Below, one piece after another: positions 1 to 13,000 of a stretch of 64,000 nucleotides of DNA. Within the stretch, counting starts at the first letter, position 1, and every line of letters starts with the position of its first letter. The notes beneath the pieces were generated by a model. That model was not told where the DNA came from and searched no databases. It saw only the letters and a list, made by a program, of their open reading frames with translations. Location of the stretch: the NCBI RefSeq assembly GCF_001625305.1, contig NW_017803859.1, forward strand, positions 165,456 to 229,455, written 5' to 3'. The stretch is from Branchiostoma belcheri. Lineage: Eukaryota; Chordata; Leptocardii; Amphioxiformes; Branchiostomatidae. A program made the translations under genes and the position numbers.

Positions 1-1196
1 AACTCAAGTATTTGTAAAATGTTGATTATGATTCTTGGTGTGGTGCTTACTAGTTGTCGGGACCAAGGTTAAGTTCGTTACTGAGCTTCGTGGGGGGTTT
101 CGTTGTGACTACAGGGGGGCATTTTTGTTAATTTTTCTTGTGAGCAGGATAACTTTTGTATGTGTGGATGGAAGTTAATGAAATTTGATGGGCATGTTAC
201 TGTCGTGGTCTCCAAGATTGAGTTCAAAGATGAGAGTCGTGGAGGTCGTTATGTCCCCGTAATAGGACCTTTTGTGTTTAGAAATCCCCCACCTACATCT
301 GCTTGGAGACAGCCGACAGCTGGATATAGCCGGGGAACCCCATAATGGGATGGGATCAAATGACGTTACATTGAGGGATTGTACTATAACTTCAGCAGGG
401 GGAGGATAGGTTGGACATATGTCAGGTTATTTTCTACGGCCACACCAAGTAATTGCTATGGATGACGTCCACTGGAGACCTTAAATCTAATTACCTTAAA
501 TTTAAGGCAAACGCGCAATAAAAACACGAAGGGCCGAAAAAACGAGATGCCTAGATTTGGAATATACTAACTGTAGAAGTACAAATGTTAGGACACAAAG
601 TACACAAGAAACAAGTACTTCTATTCGTCATAAAGACAAATTAACAAAACAGACAGTAGTCACCTGTTCTGATTCTTTCCTTTATTATTTTTTGCGGCGC
701 TGTCGTGACACTTTCAACACAGTAAGAATTTCTTGAACGTTTTTTTTTCCAGTAACAGTCCAAACTCAAATAACGTGGGGGGGGGGGCTAACACGGGTGA
801 CGACGCATCTGTATAATCTGCGGCAAAACCGTTTTCAGGGTGTTCTGTACCATAACAATAGTACAGAGATTCTTTTGTTCTTTAGACCAAATTGATTATT
901 TAAAAGAGTAAAGAATACGCATGTTAATTTCTCTAGAACGATGTACCTCTGACGAAGACATGAGATCTCCGACCTCTAGTTAATTTTGTAAATGCAAAAC
1001 AATAGAAGTGATAATATGTATAGAATAATTAACATTTTGATGCTGTTATTTATTTATTCATATTAATCAAATACGAAATAAGATGTAATGAACAGTAGAT
1101 AAACACAATTGAACTTATTTATTTGCCGCCCTAACCCCTTCTCTCCGTTTTCCTCTTTGCTATTTAGACCTTTCTGCTTCAGAACGGAAGTTCTAC
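1..1196. other. Intron of the decarboxylase gene, no further exon seen
   Basis: This stretch lies 3' of the last visible decarboxylase exon. I searched the minus strand for the expected continuation after the PLP-lysine exon (an LFLPYG-like segment) and found none, so the next exon is probably outside the window. There is a poly-G run near 777-788. No gene is supported here. Confidence 0.5.
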
Positions 1197-4100
1197 CTTT
1201 GTGCGGATCCACGACGATGGAGTCGCTTCTCTCCACTCCGCTGAAGTAGTGCCTGGTGCTCTCACACAGGGAGAAGAAGCCGCCGTAAGCCGCGTCCACG
1301 TGAAGCCACGTCCCGTGACGCTCCGCAACGCTCGTCAGGGCGTCCACAGGGTCCACTGACCCAACATCAGTACTGCCGATAGTGCCGATAATCATGAACG
1401 GGATCAAGTCGTTCTTGAAAGAAATAGGAAAAGAGGACGTCTTCTAAGTTAAAACTGAAGATCTAACCGAAGACATTCCCTCACCTAGAGCTTTCGATTA
1501 GTCACTCTGTCTTTGACGTCACACTTCAAAGAAGCCACAGACAAGCCTCAGTGGGTCTACTGAGGAAGGCCAGAGTGACTGGTAGAAAGCTTTAGGTGAG
1601 AAAACGTCTTTGTGTTAGATCTAAAGTTTTAACTTTAAACAGCCATCTAACTATCAACACAGATGACAAAAACAAAACATTTTTTTCCTACTGGACTATA
1701 TGGGGGGCCCTATATTGCAAAAGCTTTGTATTGATGAAAAAGTACACATCTGTAGTCGAGTTAAGGGCACATAAATAACCCCACTCGATTGCATTTGTAG
1801 CGTATTTAGTAACTAGGATGTTAAGCTATACTCTATAATTTTCTATACTTGATTCAATAATTGCAAATGTAATCGGAACCTCTTATTATGGTAAGATGTA
1901 TGACAACCTCTATCACCAAGTTTATAATACCAACAGTCTCTTGTTCATTTTTATTGTAAATTGTTATAAGATTAATCGTTACTTTGGTGTCCTCATTGAT
2001 GAGTTCGTCCAGCCTGGACGGGTCCATTCTGTAACTGTTGTCCATGGGGACCTCCCTCCTAATGCAATGGTACATCCCGATGACGTTCAGTGCTTTAGCG
2101 TAGCAGTGGTGGGTGAGTTTAGTGACGTACACCACGGCCCTAAAAGATTATAAAATCATACTAATCTTAGAAAAATAATAACTCTTAAAGTACGTAATTA
2201 ATTTTACTGATCAGTCCTTCGTGTAAACATTCAAAAGGTACGCAAAACGTAGCAAACATGCTCTGGATAGTCTTCGCGTATTAAAGAACGTAGATTTGCC
2301 CCAGGCACTGTTCTGGATACACGTTGTCTATCTCTAGAACCGTGCCTGTGCATGATTCTGGATAAATAACGGCTCTGTGTACTACATATCCTACCGATGG
2401 AAGTCCTTGGAGTGCAGTTTCCTGGCATCCCGTGCTGTTGCCATGGCGATAAGAGTAGCCGCTGTGCCACCGGAAGTCAGATTCCCCGCGTGGCCTTCTG
2501 GGTAGCCGAAGAGCGTCGCCATCCACTTCAGCAGCATGTTGCTCATGTGCACGCCGCCAGGGCTGGTCGACTCGATTGCTGGAAGTGACATTTAGATCAT
2601 ACTTTTATTTTTTATTATACGGATGATATTCTCTATACCTAATCAGCATCAGCATCCCAAAACTGATGCTTGCATGCGGATAGATGCCTTCCTTTTGAAA
2701 TTTAAGTGGTCAGGAAGGTTGAACTAATGACTGTCAGCTGACTGGTTTGAAATGTCAGCTTTGACATTGACCATGGTATCAGAAATATGGTGGTGGTCTA
2801 TTTTGAACCTTTTTAAATCGTAATGTTTGCACAAAAATATCCATATGTCGGTAATCCAAAACAAATCACACGGATATCCGAATTGAGGCTTGGCAGACAC
2901 CCAAATCAGACCCGTCTCGTATAATGTATTATCAGATACTAGGCAGAAGGCGTCGTCCAACCAGAAAGCTCCATTTGGCATCGGTTATAAGGCCGTAAAA
3001 GTGGTCGGTTATGAAAAAAGCTGACCACTTTTTAGACCGCACCATTATACAGGGGACAGGGCACTAACAGTAGTGTTAAGACTTGTTGTATTTATCTATT
3101 CTATCAAAACGTATTGTAGTTTATGTTGAATAACTTTTTTTCGGAATACAACACAAGAAAATAGAAATAGATAAAATTAAAAAAAAAAAAGATTTAAAAT
3201 AATTTTGACACCCCCACTAAAAGTGGTACTGTTTTGATGTCACGTGGTCACTTCGGATGATCTCGGCAATGGAGGAATTTTAAAAATGAATTTTGTCAAA
3301 TAAAGGTGTGTAAGTTGGATAGGCTTAATGATAATAACGTTAATGCCCCGCCTTGTCCTCGGTGTATTTGGTGGTTATCACACCTGACCAGGGATTATCT
3401 TACCATATACACCTCGGGACGGGGCATGAACCCTCTTTAGCAAACATTTCAAGACAATAGCTACTGCATTTTTTGTGGCCAGAAAATCTAGCCACCAGCA
3501 AATTGACTGACTGCACCAGTAGACTCGCTATACTCTGTCAACATTAGCTACACATTGATCTGCATCGTCAATATTGTCTAACCTAATAATGGAGATCCTA
3601 ATAAAACAAACAAGCAAACAAACCACGACAAAGGCCGATATACATATCTTACCGGAGTAAGGGTTGAAAGCCGCTGCCAGGAAGTCGCCCAGAGCAGAAG
3701 GGAACAGCCCTCCTGTACCGATGTACCCGACATGCCCGCCGTGTCCCGCTCGGAGTCCGGCGTCACCGATACTGCTGCTAAACTCACGCAGCAGGTGGTC
3801 TGAGTGGCAGTGGGTAAACATCGTTATCATTACGGTCCCGGTGTCAAGCCATATACATGATTCTGCCAAATACATGATTGTTGCGCTACTTGGGGGTTAC
3901 CAATATACCTGAGACGAGGGGTGGGAGGGTTTTGGTCGTGGTCGTAACCCTAATCCTAAGTCTAACCCTAGCCCTGAACAATGATCGCAACCCTAAACCT
4001 AACCCTAACACTAATACCAACCGTAACCGTAGCCCTATAAACCCTAACTCTAACACCAACCCTAACCCTAGCCCTAGCCCTAACCCTAACCCTAACCCTA

Positions 4101-6237
4101 ACCCTAGCCCTAGCCCTAGCCCTAACCCTAACCCTAACCCTAGCCCTAACCCTAACCCTAGCCCTAAACACCTGATCTCTCACGTATTTGGCAGCTCAAG
4201 GATTTGGCTCAACACCGGATTTATCATCCGGTTAGGCACCCTTCAGGTCAGACAGTACTATTAGATTAGGCCATAGCCTAGGAACACATGCTTAAATACA
4301 CTATTAGAAGTCTTCATGAAAGTACTTGCCCATACTTCAATCTCATTTTTTTTTTCTGCACCAGGTAGCTACAAGGGTCTGCTTCCCAAATATTGAAAGA
4401 AAACTGGGGGTCGACCCGGTCAAATTCCCGCCACAGCTGATGATAGTAAAAAAACCTCAACTTTGACCTAATTTTGCATGGTATCCATCCGCTTGGTCAG
4501 GCAAGACCTAACCACTCACATCTCTCATTACACCCACTAAACTGGTGAAAAAAACAAAACTTGACCAAAGTAGCAAAGTTTAGACCCTACCTTTGCCTTC
4601 CAGCCCCAAAATCTCCAAAATGGACCAAAACTTTTAAGAGAAAAAGGATTTTCAAAGGTATTAACTAGGCACTACAATAGGCCTCTACTGCGCAACACAA
4701 TTGTGTTTATATCTGCCCTTTATAAAGATACTCTAGTACGCCCTGCCCGTCATGGCGGGCACTAGAGCAGTCTCTGCAATACCAGCGTTTACGGCATCAC
4801 TTTTGTGCCAAAAATCGTTCAAAAAAAGGTACCTTAATTTGACGTAAATACGTCTGCGATGCTGCATTCAAAAGGGGTGTTTTGAATACATAACAGCGGC
4901 ATTACGTAGGGGCCTTTCTCTAACATTGACAAAAGTGTAGTATGTGGTCGTCCCACTCTACGTCTACCAGTGCAAAGCTTAGTCTACCAGCTGGTTCATT
5001 ACTAGTATACTACTACCAACATGCCCTGCCAGGGCAAACCTACGTCGGAGTACCGAGTAAGGGCAGGGGTAAGGCCGTGTTTATGTGAAGTCACCCAAGG
5101 CGCTTTACATGTGGTTTACCCCGAACCCGGTTTCAAGTGGCTCCATCTGAACGCTCCAAATCACATTGAAAGCGCCTCGATCCCAAACCACTTCTAGAGG
5201 TGGTTTCGAATCGGTTTTCCCGCATCGCGATTTGCGTCTGAACGCAATGTGATTTCAATGTAACTTCGCCTGGTCATGGATTACGGGGTGATATTTCTTT
5301 ATTTATATTCAATACCAACTTTTACGTGGCAGCAACTTAAAGAGCAGTAATGTTCAAATAATGTGTCCGTTCTAGGGCGAGCTTCACTGCCTCTGGCGGG
5401 ACCACGTCGGCATTCGGCCGAGATACGCTGGGAGGGGGACACCAGCAAGCAGGTCGTTGACCTCTGACATTAATAACACGCTATCTTGCGTCTTTTCATC
5501 AAACAACAATAAATGAAGCTCATGCGAATTGTGATCAGACACGGTTTCAAAGGAATGTGTGGCACGTGGACCAGATGTGAGGAATGCGAGTTACCTCGCG
5601 GTTTGGGTGACTTCACATAAACAAGGCTTAAGTCGGTAAACAGATAGATTTAACGGGTGTTAATTAAATTCCAGGGTGTCACATTAATACTCGTAGTTTT
5701 GTATGCCAAGGTGCTGCTAGGTGTACAGACGTTATTTAACAATCAAAAATTAAAACTGTGTTCAACCCTTCTTTTAAATGTATATATACAATAATACATC
5801 ATTATGTAGATTGTGCAAACACTCATTCGTTTCGGTCGCCTAAGTTGCTCTAGATCTCATCATGATTGTGTCCTTAACGTGTAGTTTTTACAATACATAC
5901 AACCTAATTACATGATGATCATACAAAAGCCTTTAGGTTACTCGTTAGACGTACACCAGAATCTATATCTGCTTTAGTTGTCTAAAAAACACAAAATAAA
6001 GGAACCTATATCTGTGGGGTCTTCCTGTATGAATCCGTCCTGTGGTGTTAGAGCTTGCCCAGGCTCTGGTTGGAGATACGCCTTCTCTGCCGGAGTGGAC
6101 AGCTTCTGCAGATACTCCTCGGTACAGCTGCTGCATTCTGCTGTCCACTGCTGTCGCTGGTCAGGCCCCGGGTCGAGCAAGGAAGCCTGGGCCGCCAGTG
6201 TAGTGATGGCAGACACCAGGTCTGCGGTGTTAGCCAT
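1197..6237 (-). CDS. Group II PLP-dependent amino-acid decarboxylase, 5' five exons (partial)
   Basis: Cytosolic pyridoxal-phosphate decarboxylase of the aromatic-amino-acid/histidine/diaminobutyrate type, which removes CO2 from an amino acid to make an amine. The substrate cannot be told. Exons in transcript order are 6006-6237 (ATG at 6237), 3653-3799, 2395-2578, 1983-2139 and 1197-1413. All have AG/GT borders and every junction phase matches, giving one frame of 312 residues. Visible motifs: GHVGYIGTGGLFPSALGDF, NLTSGGTAATL, SYRMDP, then HVDAAYGG (about residues 278-285; Asp280 should contact the PLP ring nitrogen) and DPHK (about 309-312; Lys312 the Schiff-base lysine). The family is usually 450-550 aa, so about 150-200 C-terminal residues lie off the left edge. 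An in-frame ATG at 6249 would add four residues. Intron 1 carries a telomere-like tract and a TIR element. The family call is secure, the substrate is not. Confidence 0.88.
3343..3432. repeat. Imperfect hairpin (short inverted repeat) in decarboxylase intron 1
   Basis: A GCCCCG...GTGTAT arm near 3344-3372 is answered by an ATACACC...GGGGC arm near 3400-3430. The arms are about 30 bases with a short spacer. It is probably a remnant MITE. Confidence 0.5.
3935..4168. repeat. Interstitial telomere-like CCCTAA/CCCTAG tract
   Basis: About 230 bases of CCCTAA units mixed with CCCTAG and other one-base variants, purest at 4057-4160. CCCTAA is the complement of the metazoan telomere unit TTAGGG. It lies in decarboxylase intron 1, away from any chromosome end, so it is an interstitial tract. 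The apparent Asn/Pro-rich reading frame across it is an artefact of the repeat. Confidence 0.8.
5071..5631. mobile_element. Non-autonomous TIR element (MITE-like)
   Basis: A TGTTTATGTGAAGTCACCCA arm at 5078-5100 is matched in reverse complement at 5605-5626, giving TIRs of about 25-28 bp about 0.55 kb apart. The interior has no ORF. The outer bases (TAAGG... / ...CCTTA) would suit a TA- or TAA-type target duplication, but the exact ends are unsure. Confidence 0.65.
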
Positions 6238-8150
6238 TCTACCAGTCAACCGGACAGTTGAGGTCCGGTTCAGAGTTCAGACGTGACAGGGGAGATTGAT
6301 TACTTTACTTACTATTGCCGGAAGTGCTCGGTTAACACGCCCCCCCCCCCCAAACACAAACTCTATAAATCAAGTCTTGTCTGAGACCATATTTAATAGT
6401 TACATACAGTATCCAACAGTCTATATGAAGCCGGTGGGTGTCGATTCACGGTTAAAAAAAGACACACGCATTGATCTTTAAACATATGCCGGTAGCTGGA
6501 CTATTTGCTTAACCTCATTGAGCCAGCGTGCATTTACTGACGGGGTCAACTGTAGGTCATAACACTGATGTAAATATTTGGGGAGGGAGCAGAGAATGAA
6601 TCTTTCATTGGGATTCTATGGTAAAACCACTAGAAAAAAGAACTTTAAAACACCTTTATTCCAAACCACAAGTTTTCACCCTCACTGCAAAGTCGGTTTT
6701 GTCGGGTGTCTTTTGGTACAAATAGTGGAAGTTCTACTCCTGCCTTTTAATGAGATACAGCCCAAATACTGAAATGATACCTGGATTTCACCCCGTCCAA
6801 GTGGGACAGTCCATTCAGCCAGGACCTGTCTCGGGGTCGATGGAAGGTCAAGTCTTGCCAAAGGTCAAACGTTTTGGGCAGATTTGAAAAAAAAAATTCT
6901 TCTGTCCTCCTTACTACAAAACTGGGCCTTTCTGAGCAAAATTTGCCCAGGAAAAAATTATTTAAAAATTCCAAAAATAAATTTATCTGCATGCGCTTAC
7001 ACTGGTCCCCCGCCCTTTGTTTCCGCGCTATCATTACACCCAATCTACAAAAAGTGTTTCTTACAAGGTAGTTCATGAAGGTCGCGAAAAACAAGATTGT
7101 GAACTAGAGTTCCACGATCTCATACCTTCGCTATATGTTAATCTTCGACTGACAAATTGAACTAGAGTTCCGCGATTTCATACCTTTGCCAAAATATGTT
7201 GATATTGGACTGACAAATTATAGATTATTCTCCCTGATTATACAAATAGACCCAGGCTAGCCGGCTCGCCACTCACATTCGCCAACCTCGGGGCTTGTGG
7301 GCGGACGTGTCTGTTTCCGCTCCCATGCCCGTAGCCAGAATTTTAAATGGGGGTGGGGTTCTTCCCAGTGCGTGAGGGGACCTCGAGCGCCGTAGGCGCT
7401 AGGCGAGCGCCGAAGGCGCGAGGTTCCTAGGGGGGTCCGGGGGCATGCTCCACCGGCAAATTTTGAAAATGAACCTTAAAGCCCTTTAAAATGGCATTTT
7501 GTGCATTTTTTAGAGGATTTCCAAGAAAAAAACCAGAGATAGATTTTTATTCAATGACAAAGGGAGCAGTTTTTCTACGATTCCAGTCCATCTTTTCATG
7601 AAAAATCTTGGACCTTTACATAAAAAGCGGACCAAAAAGTGGACCTTTACATAAAAAGTGGACCAAAAAGGGGACCTTTTAGCCTTGTGGGGGGGGGGGG
7701 GAGGTGTTCTTCCGAACCCCCCTCTGTCGGCTACGGGCATGGCTCCGCTTCTCTTCTCTTTTCTTTTCTTTAATTTCCTCTTCGAAGTTTTTCCTCTCCG
7801 AGATGACGAAACCGCAAAGCAGTCTCCGCCGCTCATCCGCTGCGTGTTTAGCATTGATTTCTCAGAAAGTGTGTTTTCAGTGACGATAATTGCAGATCAA
7901 AATACAACATTGACCATATAAAAAATATATACTGTAAGTATTTTTAATACAAGTCTGTGCGCGATTAAATTAGATAAGTACACTATGTCACAAGACATCC
8001 TGTCTTCTAGCTTGGTCAAGCATTTCTCTTTTTTGATGTACATAATAATAACGCAATTCAGGACAATGTTTTATCGATCCTACTTGCTACTCACAACTGA
8101 AAAGTGATCGCAGTACCAGGGTAAATCAGATTCACGAGGAACTGAGAGAC
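6238..8150. other. Intergenic region without a recognised gene
   Basis: This lies 5' of the decarboxylase start codon and would hold its promoter, but no core promoter motif can be called. It contains a poly-C run (6342-6352), a GC-rich repeat-like patch with GCGCCGAAGGCGCGAGG near 7400-7424, and a poly-G run at 7687-7704. None of the open frames shows a recognisable domain. Confidence 0.5.
7098..7222. repeat. Two-copy tandem repeat, unit about 62 bp
   Basis: A unit beginning GAACTAGAGTTCC and ending GACTGACAAATT occurs twice head to tail (about 7098-7158 and 7159-7220) with several mismatches. Confidence 0.7.
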
Positions 8151-8625
8151 TTAACATCAATAACTTGTGCACCTCCAAAAAATCCTGTCTTCCAAACAAC
8201 CAGCCATACTCTACAATCAACTGTGCCCGGTGTCACATCAACACACTTACAGAACCAGATATGCTACGTATACTCGGAACACCTTCAAACTAGACACACC
8301 AAAAACAAACAGCACTTCAAAAGCCTTCACATACAGAACTACTGCAGCATGGAACTCTCTACCACATGGGTTACAAACAGTGTCATCACATGAGAAGTTC
8401 AAACAAGGTCTACTAAAGCACATGAGGGACATGAATATGTAAAGCACATACGATGTTACACATTTGTTTCTTTAAGATAACTATGTAATGTAAATGTATA
8501 TGTAATTGTATGTTGATGTAGTGTTATGTTTCGTATACCCTCCCCTGGAAGAATAGCTGCCACCCTTAGGTGGGCAGCTAAAGAAAAGTTTTTTCCTCAA
8601 TAAACCTCAAAAAACTTCATAGCGT
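8150..8625 (+). pseudogene. 3' end of a non-LTR retrotransposon (C-terminal RT-protein tail)
   Basis: The reading frame at 8167-8442 ends with the tail typical of non-LTR ORF2 proteins: an R-T-R-Y-A segment, then FTYRTTAAWNSLP and a basic helix before the stop. It is followed by a short 3' UTR and a CCTCAATAAACCTCAA tail near 8595-8615. The reverse transcriptase core is absent, as expected of a 5'-truncated copy. The clade is not assigned. Confidence 0.7.
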
Positions 8626-8754
8626 GGCTGTTGTCAGATCTTGTAGGTTTCACTGACGTTACCCTCGGATGTCACCGCAACTCATGGTTCCTTCGTTACT
8701 GCATAAGAGAAGAACGTGTGAACTTAACATGAGTATTGGCAACTACCGGCAATG

Positions 8755-8862
8755 ATAAAAGTGCAGAAAAAGTGCAATATTTAAAAAAATGCAGAAAAAG
8801 TGCAATGTTAAAAGTGCAGAAACGTGCAATGTCAAAAGTGCAGAAAAAGTGGAAATCAGCAC
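8755..8862. repeat. Short tandem AAAAGTGCAGAAA repeats
   Basis: Degenerate units of about 20 bases built on AAAGTGCAGAAAAAGTGCAAT are repeated head to tail. The open frame over this stretch comes from the repeat. Confidence 0.6.
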
Positions 8863-9004
8863 AAATTATTGGCATAACTGCAGACATGAAGCAAATGTTC
8901 AGCATAGCGGGAAATGGATGAACTAAATTTTATAGATGCCAATTAGATAGAGGGTTTTTTGTGTCACCTTAAAGTTTGTAAAACATATCATGTGTATGCC
9001 TGTT

Positions 9005-9240
9005 ACTTATTATGGGTTCACCACACCACGAAGTGGTGTGGTGAAACCATATTGCTTTTTCTGATGTTTCTTCTCCTCCTTCTCCTTCTCCTCCTGCCAT
9101 TTTTTAAATGGATTCAGCTTCTTCATTTTAGGGCCTAAGGTCCTGAAATTTGGTATGGAGGTACAGTGGGCAAATACCCCTAGGCGTTTTTTAAATGTTT
9201 GTGATACAGGCTTTTAGAATGGTTTTATTTGAGTTTTTTG
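9005..9240. mobile_element. Dispersed repeat with terminal hairpin and CTTCTCCTCC tract
   Basis: A near-perfect hairpin (TTCACCACACCAC, loop GAA, GTGGTGTGGTGAA) at 9017-9046 is followed by a pyrimidine tract of CTTCTCCTCC type and then AAATTTGGTATGGAGGT near 9148. The same order of parts occurs in reverse complement at about 59.64-59.80 kb. A hairpin at one end resembles a Helitron 3' end, but no CTRR terminus was confirmed. Confidence 0.55.
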
Positions 9241-9356
9241 GCTGTATTATAGCTAATGTATTACTGTGTTAGTGTGCCATGTTTACCACGTCTGGGCATG
9301 AGTCATCACAATGGAATGCAGGGCATCAACCAATAGGCATGCAGCTTTCCTCTATA

Positions 9357-9492
9357 CTTCTTGCTGATTGGCTGTTGGAATTTAACTTGATTAACACCTG
9401 CACAGAGCATTTCCACCTGCACAGAGCATTTCTTGCTGATTGGCTGTTGGGATTTAACTTGATTAACACCTGCACAGAGTATTTCCATACTG
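9357..9492. repeat. Tandem duplication, unit about 72 bp
   Basis: The segment starting TTCTTGCTGATTGGCTGTTG and ending CTGCACAGAG is present twice (about 9357-9428 and 9429-9490), nearly identical. Each copy holds an ATTGG (inverted CCAAT) motif. Confidence 0.75.
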
Positions 9493-10025
9493 ACAGTATG
9501 TCTTTATTCAAGTGTTTTGGTAGGTATTTCAAGCTTTTCTGCTCCAGCATTGGAATGCGGGGCATGAACGTTTTTTTTTTATTTTGAAAATCAACAGTTT
9601 GCATTATGCAATTAAAAATCCTAACCAATAAAGTAGGGAATAGCTATCCAACTGTTGTTTTAGTTGTATGTTACTTCATATTATAGTTATATCAATGTAA
9701 ATCATTGTTTTCCCTTGTGTTTCTCATTCTTTCCCTGCCATGTGGTAAAATGTGGTGAACCCATCGCTGTATTTGCTCCAAAGCAAATATTGGCCTTTCT
9801 AGTTAGATTTTACATTCTACCACTTCTTCATGTTGTCCAGGTATTTTCCAATAGGGGCAAGTGAATAAAAACTGGATTCCTCAAGTCCAATTAACTTAAA
9901 GGTACTTGTCTGAATTTTTAAGGGTAACATACAGAGAAAAGAGATTAAGTTATTTCTACTCCTCCGTTAGAATGCATGTGTGTTGTGTGGATTTTTACAA
10001 CAAGCTAGAACTCGATGGAACCTAC

Positions 10026-13000
10026 CGATATCGGGGAATTTGTTCTTCAAACCATCCACGACGCTCTGCAGCCCTGCCTCTGACAGAGCCTCCATCAGGA
10101 CCTCTATGGTAGCGGCGTCTCCCCTCTTCTTCTTCCATTCCTGCAGCATGTCCATACAGCGGGACTTGTCGTCGCGGTTTCTGCCAGCAATGTTTACAAT
10201 GGTAGACCATTTGGCCCGAAGGTGGAAGGCCACATCCACCCAGTCTGTGCTTACTTCCTCCTTGGTGAAATGGAAGTACTTCTCAATACCTGAAAGAGAT
10301 GGCGGAACACTGTCATGGAGGTTTGACACACGTCTTGTCAATTCATCATTCATTCATTATCAATTTCAGACTCAACATTTTTTCAAGGATTTCAGTATAT
10401 CATATCGGGTTACTACATGTAAGGCATTTGACATTGCTAAAATTAACGAATAAATATTTTGTTTTAACGTTTTCTAAGACCACAAATCTACTGCAAGTAA
10501 CAATTAATGACTTCTGTTAAAATCTTACCTTCCAAATCGCCTTCAGCTTCCCTTGGCCTCTGTAAATAGAACAAATATATATATAATAAATATATATGTA
10601 TTTGGGATTCTCGTACAAAGGACATCACACATACAGTGAGTAAAGAACGCTTTTCTTTATGTGTGCGTTGACAAAGGTGTAAAGGTGTGATACTTGTAAC
10701 TAATCAAGCAAATGTATATTATATATGGCAGTAGTTACAACAAAGTATTGTCATTTTCTTCACATTTCTTTCAATTCATAACGTATCAGGTTATTTACTG
10801 ATCTTTTTATGGCAAAAACTAACAACACAAGAAATTTATAAACATGTTGTTTTACCTCTCTCTGAGTCTCAAATGGCACATGGATAGGGAGCTGACACAG
10901 TAATGTTGGGTCCTGAAGCTTTTTGCCGGGTGAATGCGCGAGTTTTTCGTGCCTCTTTCGTAGGAAAGCTGCCCTTCTTTTTTGCTTTCCGACTTCGACG
11001 CGTGGTAGTGCAAAGAACGCAGCGCTTCCTTTACCATCTAGACCGTGTTGGCCCTTCGCCTCCAAAGCCATGACCTGCATGTGGAGTCGGTTGCTTTTCT
11101 GACTGTGGAAGGTGATTTGCTGTTTCGTGCTGCTTCCTACGCCAAATGCTGGGATCGACACGTTTCCCATCAAGCTTACTTCAACTATTTGTCCTTCGAA
11201 AAGGTTTACTGTGTCCGTAGGTACCGGGCCCTTGTAACCCCCTTGAAGTAGTGCTGCGCGTTTCTTTTCTGCATCTTCGATTTGAGCGCATTCTACCACA
11301 AACTGGTTTGCGTCGTCCTCTCGCTGCATCAGTATGAACTGTACGGCACGGTGTTGGAGCCATCGGCACAGGGTTAGAGGGATCGGTCCTAACTCCACTG
11401 GGTCATCGTAGATGTCTGTGACGACGATTACAATCCATCTGGAAATGAAATATGCAACTTTTTTTTAATTTTTTAATATTTGTATGTTTTGATTTATTTT
11501 TTATACTTTTTAAATCATTTTTAGCATTTTTATTTATTTATTTTTTATACTTTTTAAATTATTTTTAGCATTTTTATTTCTTTTATTTTTTTATTTTTAT
11601 TCTACTTTTTAAATTAATTTGTATTCAATTTTTATAATATAATATAAAATTATAGAAATATAGAAATATGCAGTTATCTTTTTTTACTTTAGTAACAAAT
11701 TCATGCTGAACGATATTTGAGTTTAAAGTAAACTTCTAGCTATTTTGAATAGTATAACTGAAATGTCTCTCTCACAATTGTATCCAATCACTGCTTCCAA
11801 GTATATGATGCCCTCCTTATTATAATTAGTTGCTAATGTAAACCAAACGATAATAAAATTACCTGGTAAAGTGGATGACTTCAAACTCCACAGATTCCTC
11901 TGTAGCCCGTATATCAGTGTTATCTGTTTCATCTACCCAGTCTTCTGTCCCCTCCTCACATGACATCACCCTCAGTTTGGTGGGTCCCTCATGTTGGACG
12001 CCCATGTAGTGTTGAGGATGTGGGACTCGCACTGTGACCGGTTTGTGGAACTGGACATGTACTGCGGAGGCCGACACAGTTTCCACTTTGACTATCGGGC
12101 TGGTGCCTAGAAGCCCACGGGAAGACTGGTCTTTTGCGTTCATGTCTTCAACTGCTCGTTTAGGAACTTCCTGCACCTACAGTTGAAATGAACCACTGTG
12201 TTATATCAATCATAATGTCAACAGGCGGATATCACTGTAATTACTCTTTTAATGAGTTTAGCAGCAGAAAACGGCAGCGTGAGAATGTTTCCATAATCAT
12301 GATATCCATAATTTTTTAAAATAATTTCCAACATGCAAACACAAGACGTGGTGACGGCACACTGAAGTTTTTCAAACTTATATTAATGCCGCCACCAACA
12401 TGGGGACAATACAATACTCATTTTCACCTGAGCGAAGTGAAGAAAGTCGTGTAAAGTGCATTTCCCAAGGGTACAAGATCGGTGGCATGTCAGGACTCGA
12501 ACCCGGGACCTTTAGGTTCCGAGTCGAGCATTCTGCCGCTACGCCACATGACCCCAATATCCATAATTCATCAGGACTTTCACAGTGAGAACTAAAATCA
12601 ACTGGGTTGTTTTTATTGGCCACAATTATTTAAGTATGAGTGATTGTCACTGAGTGGTTGGGTGGGTGAGTGAGTGGGTGAGTGAGTGAGTGGTGTAATG
12701 GAACATGGCCTACCAAGGCAACTGCAAATACTCACAATAAGAGACCCCGTCGACAAAATTTGTACTTGGTTAAAATGGATGCAATTCTAACCTGTACTGT
12801 GACTTGCGTTGGTGTGTTCACAGCCTGTTCCGGGAAGCTGATTTGTACCGCAGGCTGCGTTGATGACGTCATAGTGAGCCCTTCTGTTGGCACATGAAAT
12901 TGGTCCTGTTTAGGTTGACTGATGACGGCAAACATGGAGAAGTGGTCCACTGATACGGCAATCGTATCTTTGCTCTGAAAAAAATCAAAATTGATATCAT

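Noticed and set aside
2724-2981. 85-codon minus-strand frame between decarboxylase exons
   Set aside because: The flanking exons join in phase without it and it has no family motif.
3878-4264. Asn/Pro-rich 128-codon frame and its Arg/Val-rich antisense
   Set aside because: Both come from the CCCTAA/CCCTAG tandem repeat.
12480-12560. tRNA-like heads here and in other SINEs (17.88, 26.35, 34.98, 50.29 kb)
   Set aside because: Degenerate cloverleaf, each joined to a SINE body and tail; not functional tRNA genes.
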